64,000 nt of DNA from Microbacter sp. GSS18 (GCA_029319145.1 CP119753.1:682001-746000); one strand, 5' to 3'. Positions 1 to 8,892 are shown, numbered from the stretch's first letter. The notes: a model not told the origin generated them from the sequence alone. Translations and numbers: made by a program.

Positions 1-1051
1 CTCCGCTGACGACACCGATCACGAGGCCGGCGCCCCATGCCAGATGCATCGTGGGAAGCACCGCGGCCGTCCAGAGCCGATCGCGCCACCCGCGTCCGCC
101 GCCGGGCCCGGCGGCCATGACGAGGATCAGGACCGCATACGCGGCCAGCGGCACATAGACCACGGATGCCGCGACCGCCCACGCGCCCGTGAGCACCCCC
201 GACAGCTGAAGCGCTCCGACGACGACGCTCAGCACGGCGTCGATCACCAGCATGGGCGGCGCGAAGAAGCGCAGCGAGTTGCCGCGACCGAATCGACGGA
301 CCAGCTCGCCGCGCCAGCGGCCGGTGGCGAAGAACTGGCGAGCCAGGCGCGGCCAGCTGTCGCGCGGCCAGTACGTCACCGCCAGGCCGGGGTCGAACCA
401 CACGCGGTAGCCGGCGCGCTGGATCCGCAGGTTGAGCTCCCAGTCCTCCCCGCGACGGATCGACTCATCGAACAGGCCCACCTCCTCCAGCACCGCACGC
501 CGCATGACGCCGAGGTAGGCCGATTCGGCCTCGCCCTCGTCGTCGCTGCCGTGGTAGGCGCCGCCGCCGAGCCCGATGGGGGAGTTGTACGCCCTCGCGA
601 CGGCCCGCTGGAAGGCCGTGCGGCCTTCGGCGCGCATGAGCCCGCCCACGTTCGCCGCGCCGGTGCGCTCGAGGGTCGCCAGCGCACGGCGCGTGTATCC
701 GGGCTCCAGCTCCGAGTGCGCGTCGACGCGGACGACCGTCGGATGCACTCCCGCCCGGATCGCGAGGTTCAGGCCCTTCGGGATGTCGGCGCCGGGGTTG
801 TCCACGAGGACGATGCGCTCGTCGCCGGCGGCGAGTCGCTGGGCGATCTCGGTCGTGCCGTCGGTCGACGGGCCGAGCGCGAGCACGAGCTCGAAGGGCA
901 CCGCGAGGTCCTGGGCGAGCACCGACTCGACGGCGGGGACCAGGTGCTCGCGCTCGTTCAGCACCGGCATGACGAACGTCACGCCCGCGCCGGTCGGGAC
1001 CGGCGGCGCGTTCCGTCGCGGCCGATCGGGGGTGTGCACGCGTCCGATCAT
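1..1051 (-). CDS. Family 2 glycosyltransferase, membrane-anchored (3' end outside window)
   Basis: Reads leftward and stays open to the window edge, so the C-terminus is missing. The N-terminal half is a GT-A fold transferase: the strand-loop TFVMPVLNEREHL, the nucleotide-sugar region with RVDAHSELEPG (DxH in the usual DXD place) and the acceptor-side motif RRGEDWELNLR. After about residue 270 come at least two hydrophobic segments typical of membrane GT2 enzymes that build surface polysaccharide. The ATG at 1051 lies 32 bp from the divergent CDP-glycerol-type transferase, which suggests a shared role in wall or capsule polymer synthesis. Donor and acceptor cannot be read from the sequence. 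Confidence 0.85.
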   Translation of the reverse strand, partial: MIGRVHTPDRPRRNAPPVPTGAGVTFVMPVLNEREHLVPAVESVLAQDLAVPFELVLALGPSTDGTTEIAQRLAAGDERIVLVDNPGADIPKGLNLAIRAGVHPTVVRVDAHSELEPGYTRRALATLERTGAANVGGLMRAEGRTAFQRAVARAYNSPIGLGGGAYHGSDDEGEAESAYLGVMRRAVLEEVGLFDESIRRGEDWELNLRIQRAGYRVWFDPGLAVTYWPRDSWPRLARQFFATGRWRGELVRRFGRGNSLRFFAPPMLVIDAVLSVVVGALQLSGVLTGAWAVAASVVYVPLAAYAVLILVMAAGPGGGRGWRDRLWTAAVLPTMHLAWGAGLVIGVVSG

Positions 1052-1071
1052 GTCATGAAGCGCACGGTCGC

Positions 1072-1077
1072 TAGGCT
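1072..1077 (+). promoter_or_regulatory. -10 hexamer TAGGCT for a probable leaderless transcript
   Basis: Six bases separate this hexamer from the GTG at 1084, so transcription would start at or next to the start codon. No Shine-Dalgarno sequence fits in the gap. Confidence 0.5.
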
Positions 1078-1083
1078 GAAGCG

Positions 1084-2364
1084 GTGAAGCTGTTGACGGA
1101 TGCCCGCAAGGCCGTCGCCCTTCTGCGTCGTGCGCTCGCGCAGCGTTCGGCCGTCATCGACGTGAGGCATCGGCTCGCCGGGCGACCGCAGCATCCTCCG
1201 GTGCATTTCCGCGTCGCGGTCTACTTCGCCGACGGCGCCGTGAACATGTACCAGATGCGCCAGTGGTACAAGCCGCTCGCCGCCATCGCGAAGAGGTGGC
1301 CCGTCGTCGTCCTCAGCCGTTCGGCGACCGGCGCGCGGGCGCTGCTGGCGGACGACGCTCTGCCGGTGGCGTTCGTTCCCACGGTGCGCGACCTCGAGCG
1401 CTTCGTCGCCCGCCAGGACATCCGTGTCGTGCTGTACGTCAACCAGAACACCCGCAACTTCCAGATGTTCCGCTACGGACGCCGCTGGCACGTCTTCATC
1501 AACCACGGTGAGTCCGACAAGATGTACATGACCACGAACCAGTTCAAGGCGTACGACTACGCCCTGGTCGCCGGCGACGCCGCCCGCGAGCGGCTGTCAC
1601 GGGTGCTGTGGGACTACGACATCGATCGCCGGACGATCGAGATCGGCCGCCCGCAGGCCGATCACTATTCGGGCGACCTGCCGTACACCCCGGACGATCG
1701 CACCGTGGTGCTGTACGCCCCGACGTGGGAGGGCGATCGCCCGAGCGCGCACTACGGATCGATCTCGACCCACGGCGAGGAGCTCGTCTCGGCTCTGCTC
1801 GCGAGCGGCCGGCACCGCGTCATCTACCGGCCCCACCCCCGCTCGGGCGTCGTGAACGCGGAATACGGCGCGGCGAACCGCCGCATCGCCGCGGCGATCG
1901 CGGCGGCGAACGCGGCGGATCCCGCCGCCCAGCACGTCCACGACACGCGTCCCGACCTGGGCTGGCAGCTCGCCGCGGCGGATGTCGCGATCGTCGACAT
2001 CTCGGCGATGGTCTACGACCGTCTGGCTGCAGACCGGCCGCTCCTGATCACGCGGCCGGTCGATCCGGCCGCGGCCATCGACGAGCACGGCTACCTCTCG
2101 GCGTGCGAATGGCTCGACGCGTCGCGGGCGGACGCCATCGTCGACGAGGTCGACCGTGTGCTGTCGGACCCGAACGCCGTCGCCCGCCTGGAGCAGTGGG
2201 TGCGGCACTACTTCGGCGACACCGCTCCCGGGGCCGCCAGCGCCCGCTTCGAAGCGGCGATCGCGCGGCTGATGGCCGAGTGGGACGACTGGCACGTCCG
2301 CACGGCCGGCCCGTCCGAGGCCGAGCCTGCGGAGGCCGAGGCGGACCTCGACGAGAGCGTCTAG
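1084..2364 (+). CDS. CDP-glycerol:poly(glycerophosphate) glycerophosphotransferase family protein
   Basis: The 426-residue protein matches the TagF/TagB-type family (Glyphos_transf). Recognisable blocks are INHGESDKMYMTTNQFKAYD, the Rossmann-like VVLYAPTWEGDRPSAHYGSI, the phosphate-binding YRPHPRSG, and the late DVAIVDISAMVYDRLAADRP with its conserved acidic residue. Such enzymes transfer glycerol- or ribitol-phosphate units from CDP-activated donors onto teichoic-acid-like polymers at the inner membrane face. The C-terminal 25 residues are acidic low complexity. It is divergent from the GT2 gene and convergent with 2365-3288. The exact polyol phosphate is unknown. Confidence 0.8.
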   Translation: MKLLTDARKAVALLRRALAQRSAVIDVRHRLAGRPQHPPVHFRVAVYFADGAVNMYQMRQWYKPLAAIAKRWPVVVLSRSATGARALLADDALPVAFVPTVRDLERFVARQDIRVVLYVNQNTRNFQMFRYGRRWHVFINHGESDKMYMTTNQFKAYDYALVAGDAARERLSRVLWDYDIDRRTIEIGRPQADHYSGDLPYTPDDRTVVLYAPTWEGDRPSAHYGSISTHGEELVSALLASGRHRVIYRPHPRSGVVNAEYGAANRRIAAAIAAANAADPAAQHVHDTRPDLGWQLAAADVAIVDISAMVYDRLAADRPLLITRPVDPAAAIDEHGYLSACEWLDASRADAIVDEVDRVLSDPNAVARLEQWVRHYFGDTAPGAASARFEAAIARLMAEWDDWHVRTAGPSEAEPAEAEADLDESV

Positions 2365-3288
2365 TCAGGACTCCAGCGGCGGTGCGGGCGGTTCGGCGGC
2401 TCGTCGGCGGCTCAGCCGTCGCGTCGCGTCTCCTGCGGCCTGGGCGCCGCGCGCGACGGCTCCGGCGATCGCCCCCGACGCCGAGCGGACCGCGCGCGTC
2501 GCGGCAGCCTCGATCCGGACCGAGCCCGGACGCGGCTCGATGTCCGCCGGGACCGTGGGCGGCGGCGGTCCGAACGCCCGCCGGGACGCCACGAGCACGC
2601 GCCGACCCAGCACGTGGTTGCCGGCTCCGCCGATGGCCGCCCCGATGCCGAACGGCAGCGCCTTGCCGATCCATGACGCACCGCCGCGGGCGGCGAATTG
2701 ACGCACGAACGCCGACTTCAGCCGATCCACGAGAGGTCCGACGGCCGCGCGCGGCAGCGTCTTGGTGACCAGCTCGCCCCAGTAGCGATCTCGTGCGACG
2801 CCCTGTCCGGAAGCCTGGCGCGCCAGCTGGGCGACGAGATCGACACCCTCCTGGCCGAGCATCAGCGTGAGCACGAGGGCGCGGGCACGGTCGGGGTCGG
2901 CGACGGCGATGCCGTGGACCTCCGCCACCGACTGCGCGAACAGCGTCGTGGCCTCGAGGAACCCGACCGTCTCGACGCCGCTGAGGGCCAGCGTGACGCC
3001 CGTGCCGACGCCCGGGACGACAGCCGTCGCCCCCACCGCGGCTCCGCCGGTCGTCACGGCGGCGAGATATCGTCGCTCGAGCATGCGGACGAGCGCCTCG
3101 GAATCGGCGGCGGGATGCCGCAGCCGCAGGCTTCGCAGATGCGCGAGCACCGCGGGGCGCTGGATCGACAGGACGCGGTCGAGCACGCGGATCGCGGCGG
3201 GATGCTCGGGCGATCCCGCCGGCGGCAGTCCGCCCTGCCACGGCGAGTCGTCGGGCAGCGAGTGGATGCGGTGCACCGTGTCGGCCAT
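2365..3288 (-). CDS. Protein of unknown function with a glycine-rich hydrophobic core (EcsC-like at best)
   Basis: 307 residues. The first 70 are soluble. Residues about 75-125 hold alternating Gly/Ala/Val stretches (TTGGAAVGATAVVPGVGTGV), followed by helices and a second Gly-rich segment (GIGAAIGGAGNHVLGRR) near residue 215. The tail is basic and proline-rich (SRRRAAEPPAPP). The pattern resembles EcsC-family membrane-associated proteins, but I see no diagnostic motif and do not assign a function. It ends one base after the convergent polymerase-type gene and reads away from the nucleotidyltransferase start. Confidence 0.7.
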   Translation of the reverse strand: MADTVHRIHSLPDDSPWQGGLPPAGSPEHPAAIRVLDRVLSIQRPAVLAHLRSLRLRHPAADSEALVRMLERRYLAAVTTGGAAVGATAVVPGVGTGVTLALSGVETVGFLEATTLFAQSVAEVHGIAVADPDRARALVLTLMLGQEGVDLVAQLARQASGQGVARDRYWGELVTKTLPRAAVGPLVDRLKSAFVRQFAARGGASWIGKALPFGIGAAIGGAGNHVLGRRVLVASRRAFGPPPPTVPADIEPRPGSVRIEAAATRAVRSASGAIAGAVARGAQAAGDATRRLSRRRAAEPPAPPLES

Positions 3289-3295
3289 CGGGCCG

Positions 3296-3301
3296 ATCCT
3301 A
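3296..3301 (-). promoter_or_regulatory. -10 hexamer TAGGAT, probable leaderless start of the gene at 2365-3288
   Basis: Read on the minus strand, TAGGAT is followed after 7 bases by the ATG at 3288. No purine-rich ribosome binding site lies between. Confidence 0.45.
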
Positions 3302-3339
3302 CGCAGGAGCTCTGTGCGGGGCCTGAGGGCCCGCCGGGC

Positions 3340-4032
3340 TCACACGAAGAGGTTCGCGCGCTCGAGATCCTCGGCGAAGTCGACCTCGACGGCGTACAGG
3401 TCCGAGATGTCCAGCGGCTGCACCCGCAGGCCGTCCTCGGCGATGGCGAGCTCGAGGCCGCGCTCGAAGTAGTCCTGGTCGTCGACGCGGGCGAGCTGGC
3501 GCACGAAGGCGCGCTTGTCGCCGCCGGAGATGTAGTTGATGCCGACGGCCTCGCCGATGCCGCCGACGACCGTCTTCGACAGCTCGGCGATGTGGCCGGC
3601 CGCCGTGGTGGTGTACTTGACCTCTTCATCGCCGACTCGCGCGGTGTTGACGGTCACGAACGACTGGTCGCGCTCGACGAGGTCGATCGCGCGACCGAGA
3701 ACGCGGGGGTCGAACACGACGTCGCCGTTCATCCACAGCACGCCGCCCCGGCCGGTGCGCGTCAGGGCGCTCAGCAGGCTCTTGGACGTGTTCGTCTGGT
3801 CGTAGCGGTCGTTGTGGACGTAGGCGACGTCCGGGAAGGCTTCGACGATCGTCTCGGCGCGGTAGCCGACGACGGTCGTGATCCGCGCGGCGCTGCCGAA
3901 AGCGGCGCGGATGTTGTCATGCTGCTGCCTCATGATGCTGCGGCCGTCGCCGAGGATCGTGAGGGGCTTGGGCAGGCTGCGACCGAGTCGCGATCCCATG
4001 CCGGCTGCAAGAATGACGATGTTGATGGTCAA
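3340..4032 (-). CDS. Sugar/polyol-phosphate nucleotidyltransferase (NTP_transferase, LicC/TagD-like role)
   Basis: 230 residues beginning with the nucleotidyltransferase P-loop ILAAGMGSRLGRSLPKPL, including the G-x-G-x-R and the PKPL lysine. Further on it has WMNGDVVFDP (metal-binding Asp) and VEVDFAEDLERA near the C-terminus, typical of short CTP- or UTP-dependent enzymes such as LicC. The start is TTG at 4032, with GGGAG eight bases upstream; no ATG fits. Together with the nearby CDP-glycerol-type transferase it may supply an activated polyol or choline-like donor for a surface polymer. The substrate is inferred only. Confidence 0.75.
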   Translation of the reverse strand: MTINIVILAAGMGSRLGRSLPKPLTILGDGRSIMRQQHDNIRAAFGSAARITTVVGYRAETIVEAFPDVAYVHNDRYDQTNTSKSLLSALTRTGRGGVLWMNGDVVFDPRVLGRAIDLVERDQSFVTVNTARVGDEEVKYTTTAAGHIAELSKTVVGGIGEAVGINYISGGDKRAFVRQLARVDDQDYFERGLELAIAEDGLRVQPLDISDLYAVEVDFAEDLERANLFV

Positions 4033-4220
4033 AGGGGCGCTCCCGAGGCTGAGGTTTCACGGTGTATTCACCTGATGGCCACCTCTTTGTGTGGGTCCAA
4101 GGTACCGAAGCCCACCTGCGAGCACGCAGAGTGTGGCGGGTCCGATGCCGATTCGTGACATTTCGTTGCGTGCGCGACGCGTGTACGGCGGGGGAGTGCC
4201 GCGTCGGCGAGGGTGCTTGA

Positions 4221-4226
4221 TACCTT
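4221..4226 (+). promoter_or_regulatory. -10 hexamer TACCTT upstream of the ABC exporter operon
   Basis: Six bases (GGATCG) separate it from the GTG at 4233. This supports the long acidic N-terminus being translated rather than an internal start. Confidence 0.45.
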
Positions 4227-4232
4227 GGATCG

Positions 4233-5630
4233 GTGACAGCGTCGCTTCCGATGCCCCACGAGGCCGATCCGGACGAGCCGGGCGGCCGTCCCTCGCGCCC
4301 TCGCGTGGTCCGGCTGCCGGCGCACCCGGGTCCGCCTCCTCCGCTGCCTCCCGATCTCGCCCTCCCCGATGTGGACGTGCCCCCGCGTCCGCCTCTGCCG
4401 GCGACCGATCGCGGCGCAACCGCGGACGAGGCCCCTGCTGACACGGTGCTCGCCCCCTCCGACGCTCCGGCGCCGGTCGAGCCTGAGAGCGAAGACGCGT
4501 CGAACGCCGACGACGTCGCTGACGAGGTGGAGGACGAGATCGATACCGAAGTGGATGCGCCGGACGAGGTGATCGACGACGTCGCGACGACCGCGGACAC
4601 CGCGGAGGACGTCGCGACGGCCCCGGAAGACGTCGACGACGTCACGACGACCGCGGACGACGTCACGACGACCGCGGACGACGTCGGCACGACCGATGCC
4701 CCCGTGCACGACGACATCGCGGAGGAGGAGGAAGAGGAGGCCGTGGAGACCGACGGCGCCGCCGCGATCGCGGCCGTCGAGGACGAGGCCGACTCCTCGG
4801 CACCGGTCGAGGAGGGCCCGGCGGCCGTCGAACTGCCCGAGGGCTTCACACCCGTCGTCCCGGACGACGCGAAGACGGTGCTCGAGCTCCGCGCGGTGAC
4901 CAAGACGTTCGGCGGCGTGCGGGCGGTCGAGGCGATCGACCTGAGCGTGCCGGCCGGCACCTTCTACGGCCTGGTCGGTCCCAACGGCGCCGGCAAGACG
5001 ACGACCCTGTCGATGATCGCCGGACTGCTCCGGCCGGATTCCGGCACGATCAGCGTCGCGGGGGTCGATGCCGGGGAGCGTCCACGCGCCGCCAAGAGCC
5101 TCATGGGCGTGCTGCCCGATCGCCTGCGCACGTTCGACCGGCTCACCGGTCGCCAGCTGCTGTTCTACTACGGCGCCCTGCGGGGGATGAAGCCGGCGAT
5201 CATCGAATCGCGCACCGCCGACCTGGCCCGCGCGTTCGACCTCTCAGACGCGCTCGGCCGCGTCGTGTCGGACTACTCGGCGGGCATGCTCAAGAAGGTC
5301 ATGCTGGCGGGCGCCATGATCCATGCGCCGCGCCTGCTCGTGCTGGACGAGCCGTTCGAAGCCGTCGACCCGGTCTCCAGCGCCGTGATCCTCGAGATCC
5401 TGTCGGCGTACGTCGCCCACGGCGGGACCGTGATCCTCTCGAGCCACGGCATGGACCTCGTCGAGCGCGTGTGCTCGCGCGTCGCGGTGATCGTGGCAGG
5501 ACAGGTGCTGGCGGAGGGCACGGTCGACGAGGTGCGCGGCGAGCTCACTCTCGAGCAGCGCTTCGTCGAGCTCGCCGGCGGCCTCAGCGACGTGGAAGGC
5601 CTCGAGTGGCTGCATACATTCTCCGACTGA
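4233..5630 (+). CDS. ABC transporter ATP-binding protein with a long acidic N-terminal extension
   Basis: 465 residues. Residues about 1-212 are proline-rich and then strongly acidic low complexity, with heptads of the form DDVTTTA and a run of six glutamates. The ATPase domain follows: Walker A GPNGAGKTTT, Q-loop region MGVLPDRL, signature DYSAGMLKK (a YSxGM variant of LSGGQ) and Walker B RLLVLDEPFEAVDP with the H-loop SSHGMDL. The 4-5 residue pattern is that of drug or antibiotic-type exporters. The permease gene overlaps its last 25 bases, so they form one operon. Whether the extension binds a partner or cations is unknown. Confidence 0.85.
   Translation: MTASLPMPHEADPDEPGGRPSRPRVVRLPAHPGPPPPLPPDLALPDVDVPPRPPLPATDRGATADEAPADTVLAPSDAPAPVEPESEDASNADDVADEVEDEIDTEVDAPDEVIDDVATTADTAEDVATAPEDVDDVTTTADDVTTTADDVGTTDAPVHDDIAEEEEEEAVETDGAAAIAAVEDEADSSAPVEEGPAAVELPEGFTPVVPDDAKTVLELRAVTKTFGGVRAVEAIDLSVPAGTFYGLVGPNGAGKTTTLSMIAGLLRPDSGTISVAGVDAGERPRAAKSLMGVLPDRLRTFDRLTGRQLLFYYGALRGMKPAIIESRTADLARAFDLSDALGRVVSDYSAGMLKKVMLAGAMIHAPRLLVLDEPFEAVDPVSSAVILEILSAYVAHGGTVILSSHGMDLVERVCSRVAVIVAGQVLAEGTVDEVRGELTLEQRFVELAGGLSDVEGLEWLHTFSD
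4635..4688 (+). repeat. 21-bp in-frame tandem repeat coding for DDVTTTA
   Basis: GACGACGTCACGACGACCGCG occurs twice exactly (from 4635 and 4656) and then as a diverged third copy. It lies in frame in the acidic extension of the ABC protein, so copy-number change would not break the reading frame. Confidence 0.7.
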
Positions 5631-7174
5631 GGTTCGCCATGCTGGTCGGCGCCCTCCGCGGGGGCGCCTCGCATGCCACGCGCATGACGATCGCGATGAC
5701 GCTGCTGGTGATGGGCGTCATCGGCGGATGCTGGGCACTGCTGTCGCTGCGCGATGCGGCGCCCGCCGTCGCCATGTCGGTCATCGTCCTGGGAGGGTCG
5801 GCGGTGACGCTCGGGTTCGCACTCGCGCCGCTCATCCTCGGCGCATCCGATCCGCTCGATCCGCGCCGGTTCGTCCTTCTGGGCATGCCCTTCCGCAGTC
5901 TGTCGTTCATGCTCGTGGTCGCCGGCTTCATCAGCATCCCGATCGCCGCGCTGTCGACGCTCGCCGTCAGCGTCGGCACCGTGTGGTCGTCGTTCGGCGC
6001 GGGTGGGATGGCGGTGTTCGCGGGGGGCTTCCTCGGTGTGCTGACGTGCGTCCTGCTGGCCCGCGTGTGCATGTCGCTGGCGTCGGCGTTCCTCAGCGAA
6101 CGCCGCTCGCGCGAGCTGTCGGGCCTCTTCGTCCTCGCCATCGTCGTCGTCGTGGTCCCGGTGGGCGTGTTCCTGGCGTCGCTGGAATGGGGCGGCGCCG
6201 TCCCGACGCAGCTCGCCGCCGCCGCGGACGCGCTCGCCGTCACGCCGCTCGGCGCTCCGTGGGCGTACGCCGGCCTCGTCGCCGCCGGCTCGCCCGACGC
6301 CGCGCGCTCCCTGCTGATCGCCCTCGTGAGCGTCGCGGCGCTCGGCGCCGTGTGGGTGTGGCTGGTTCATCGCGCGCTGACGACGACCGAGCGCCCGGCC
6401 ACGACCCGCGAGCGTGCCGGCCTCGGCTGGTTCGCCGTCGCCCCCGGGACGGCGGGCGGCGCGATCTCGGCCCGCAGCCTGATGTACTGGTTCGGCGACC
6501 GGCGCTATGTGGCGAACATCCTCATCATTCCGCTCGCGGCGGCGGTCACGATGATCCCGCTGCTGGTGGCGGGCGTCCCGTTCGAGTACGCCGTGCTGAT
6601 CCCGGTCCCCTTCGCGGCGCTGTTCCTGGGCTGGCTTCCGCACAACGACCTCGCCTATGACTCGACCGCGCTGTGGATGCACATCTCTGCGGGTGTGCGC
6701 GGGGTCTCGGACCGGCTCGGCCGTCTCGTCCCGATCCTGCTGATCGGCGTGCCGCTGCTGGCCATCGCGATCCCGCTGGCCGTGTCGTTCCACGGCCGCT
6801 GGGCCTTCCTGCCCGCACTGACGGGGCTGAGCGTCGCACTGTTCTTCTCGGCGCTCGGGCTGTCGAGCATCTCGTCGGTCGTGGCTCCGTACGCCGTGTC
6901 GCGACCCGGTGAGAGCCCCTTCCAGCAGCCCCAGCGCACCGGGCCGACCGGCGTCTTCGCTCAGGGGCTGGTGTTCGCGGGAGCCGTCCTGTTCAGCGTG
7001 CCGGCGCTGTGGCTCAGCTGGCGGGCGCTCACCGAGGACATCGAACTGGCCTCGTCGGCGCTGTGGGCCGGCGTGCTCGTGGGCGGGGCCGTGTTCGTTC
7101 TCGGCGTCGCGATCGGCTGGGCCGTCTTCGAACGGCGGGGCGATCGACTCATGGAGTTCGCGGAGTCGACCTGA
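5606..7174 (+). CDS. ABC exporter permease, multi-spanning membrane protein
   Basis: 522 residues with about 12 hydrophobic segments and short loops. It has no ATPase or periplasmic domain. I use GTG 5606, preceded by GGAAGG, which starts inside the last 25 bases of the ATPase gene; ATG 5639 is a possible later start. It should be the membrane partner of the ABC ATPase at 4233-5630. The pair looks like an ABC-2-type or lantibiotic/multidrug-type exporter. The transported compound cannot be deduced, and no substrate-modifying genes adjoin. Confidence 0.8.
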   Translation: MAAYILRLRFAMLVGALRGGASHATRMTIAMTLLVMGVIGGCWALLSLRDAAPAVAMSVIVLGGSAVTLGFALAPLILGASDPLDPRRFVLLGMPFRSLSFMLVVAGFISIPIAALSTLAVSVGTVWSSFGAGGMAVFAGGFLGVLTCVLLARVCMSLASAFLSERRSRELSGLFVLAIVVVVVPVGVFLASLEWGGAVPTQLAAAADALAVTPLGAPWAYAGLVAAGSPDAARSLLIALVSVAALGAVWVWLVHRALTTTERPATTRERAGLGWFAVAPGTAGGAISARSLMYWFGDRRYVANILIIPLAAAVTMIPLLVAGVPFEYAVLIPVPFAALFLGWLPHNDLAYDSTALWMHISAGVRGVSDRLGRLVPILLIGVPLLAIAIPLAVSFHGRWAFLPALTGLSVALFFSALGLSSISSVVAPYAVSRPGESPFQQPQRTGPTGVFAQGLVFAGAVLFSVPALWLSWRALTEDIELASSALWAGVLVGGAVFVLGVAIGWAVFERRGDRLMEFAEST

Positions 7175-7197
7175 GGGCGCGATCGCGCCGGCCCGGC

Positions 7198-7203
7198 TAC
7201 ACT
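7198..7203 (+). promoter_or_regulatory. -10 hexamer TACACT for the DUF3039 gene
   Basis: Eight bases (GTCAGACC) separate it from ATG 7212. Confidence 0.45.
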
Positions 7204-7211
7204 GTCAGACC

Positions 7212-7478
7212 ATGAGCACTCCCCTCGACAGCCCCGATCAGGGCGGCCTCGCCACCCTCGACCGCGAACTCGAAGAGCTCATCCGCGAGGAGAACATCGA
7301 GCCGGGCGACCACGAGCGCTTCTCGCACTACGTCAAGAAGGACAAGATCCTCGAGTCCGCGATCACCGGCAAGCCGGTGCGGGCGCTGTGCGGCAAGAAG
7401 TGGACTCCGGGGCGGGACCCCGAGAAGTTCCCGGTGTGCCCCACCTGCAAGGAGATCTACCAGTCCCTGCAGCAGTGA
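7212..7478 (+). CDS. DUF3039 domain-containing small protein
   Basis: 88 residues. The C-terminal half carries the family pattern: DHERFSHYVKKDKILESA, then ALCGKKWTPGRDPEKFPVCP and a closing CPTCKEIY. Three cysteines (one CG, one CPxC pair) suggest a small zinc-binding fold. The family is conserved in actinobacteria and has no established function that I know of. The ATG choice gives the usual family length. It stands alone, convergent with pncB 15 bp downstream. Confidence 0.85.
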   Translation: MSTPLDSPDQGGLATLDRELEELIREENIEPGDHERFSHYVKKDKILESAITGKPVRALCGKKWTPGRDPEKFPVCPTCKEIYQSLQQ

Positions 7479-7493
7479 CGCCGAGACGTCGCG

Positions 7494-8852
7494 TCAGCCC
7501 GCGGCGTCCGCGTAGACCGTCGGGATCGCCGGCTCCGACCGGCTGAGTCCGAGCGCCTGCACGGGCAGCTCCGCGCGGACGGCGGCATGATGCGCACGCG
7601 CCGCTTCGACGCCCGCGTGGCCCTCGAAGGCGTCCTCCACGTCGCCGCCGACGACCAGCGGCACCTGCAGCGCACGGGCGCCCGCATGCCCGTCCGGCGT
7701 GTCGAGGTCCTCGAAGCCGTCCGAGACGGCGATCAGCTCGCTCGTCGCCGTGCCGTCCGCCAGGGTTCGGAAGGCGGCCTTCCGTCCGCCCCGCGATCCC
7801 TTGTCGGCCGACGACTTGGCGACCCCGACCCATCCGCCGGCGGAATCCTGGCGTGCGACGAGCTTGTAGACCATGCCCGCCGTGGGCGTGCCCGACCCGG
7901 TGACCAGCTGGGTGCCCACCCCGTAGGCGTCGACGGGCGAGGCCGCGAGAGCGGCGATCGCGTACTCGTCGAGGTCGCTCGTGACGGTGATGCGGGTGGA
8001 CCGCGCGCCGAGGGAGTCCAGCTGCGCGCGCACGGCCGCCGCCACCGTGGGCAGGTCGCCCGAGTCGATGCGAACGCCCCCGAGCGCGGTGCCGCCGACG
8101 CGCACGGCCGTCGCCACGCCCGTGGGGATGTCGTAGGTGTCGATCAGCAGGGTTGTGTCGGTGCCGAGCGTCGCGATCTGGGCGCGGAAGGCGTCCTCCT
8201 CGGTGTCGTGCAGCAGCGTCCACGCGTGCGCGGCGGTTCCCATCGTCGGGATGCCCCACGTGCGGCCGGCCTCGAGGTTGCTCGTCGCCGAGAACCCGGC
8301 GATGTACGCCGCGCGCGCGGCCGCGACGGCGGCGTGCTCGGCCGCGCGGCGCGAGCCCATCTCGGCCAGCGGGCGGTCTCCGGCGGCGATGCTCATGCGT
8401 GCCGCCGCGGTCGCGATCGCGGAGTCGTGGTTGAGCACGCTCAGCGCGAGGGTCTCGAGCACGACGGCTTCGGCGAACGTGCTCTCGACCGTCAGCACGG
8501 GCGAACCGGGGAAATACAGCTCGCCCTCGCGGTAGCCGGTGACCGTTCCCGAGAACCGGTACCCCTCGAGGAAGGCGATGGTCTCGGCATCCACGACGCG
8601 CTCGTCCCGCAGGTAGCGCAGCTCGTCGTCGCCGAAGCGGAAGTCACGCAGCAGCGACAGCAGGCGGCCGGTGCCGGCGACGACGCCGAACCGCCGCCCG
8701 CCGGGGAGTCTGCGCCCGAACAGCTCGAAGACGCACCGCCGCGCGGCGGTCCCGTCCCGCAGGGCGGCATCGAGCATCGTCAGCTCGTAGCGGTCGGTGT
8801 GAAGGGCCGTGCTGGGCGCGCCGCCGCTCAGAGACTGCCGAGGCGTGGTCAT
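7494..8852 (-). CDS. pncB: Nicotinate phosphoribosyltransferase
   Basis: 452 residues, the normal length. It makes nicotinate mononucleotide from nicotinate, PRPP and ATP in the NAD salvage (Preiss-Handler) pathway. Diagnostic stretches are the N-terminal HTDRYELTMLDAALRDG, the E-L-F-G-R-R-L-P-G-G-R-R-F-G block, and GGVRIDSGDL, which lines the PRPP-binding site, followed by ITVTSDLDEYAI and VGTQLVTG. Its start lies 40 bp from the divergent murI start. Each gene has its own -10 hexamer in that gap. Confidence 0.93.
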   Translation of the reverse strand: MTTPRQSLSGGAPSTALHTDRYELTMLDAALRDGTAARRCVFELFGRRLPGGRRFGVVAGTGRLLSLLRDFRFGDDELRYLRDERVVDAETIAFLEGYRFSGTVTGYREGELYFPGSPVLTVESTFAEAVVLETLALSVLNHDSAIATAAARMSIAAGDRPLAEMGSRRAAEHAAVAAARAAYIAGFSATSNLEAGRTWGIPTMGTAAHAWTLLHDTEEDAFRAQIATLGTDTTLLIDTYDIPTGVATAVRVGGTALGGVRIDSGDLPTVAAAVRAQLDSLGARSTRITVTSDLDEYAIAALAASPVDAYGVGTQLVTGSGTPTAGMVYKLVARQDSAGGWVGVAKSSADKGSRGGRKAAFRTLADGTATSELIAVSDGFEDLDTPDGHAGARALQVPLVVGGDVEDAFEGHAGVEAARAHHAAVRAELPVQALGLSRSEPAIPTVYADAAG

Positions 8853-8858
8853 GCGGTC

Positions 8859-8864
8859 AGCCTA
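8859..8864 (-). promoter_or_regulatory. -10 hexamer TAGGCT for pncB
   Basis: On the minus strand six bases separate it from ATG 8852. It faces away from the murI promoter 15 bp to the right. Confidence 0.5.
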
Positions 8865-8878
8865 CTGAGCCGCTGGCG

Positions 8879-8884
8879 TAGGCT
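8879..8884 (+). promoter_or_regulatory. -10 hexamer TAGGCT for murI
   Basis: Identical in sequence to the pncB hexamer. Eight bases separate it from GTG 8893. Confidence 0.5.
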
Positions 8885-8892
8885 GGACGACC

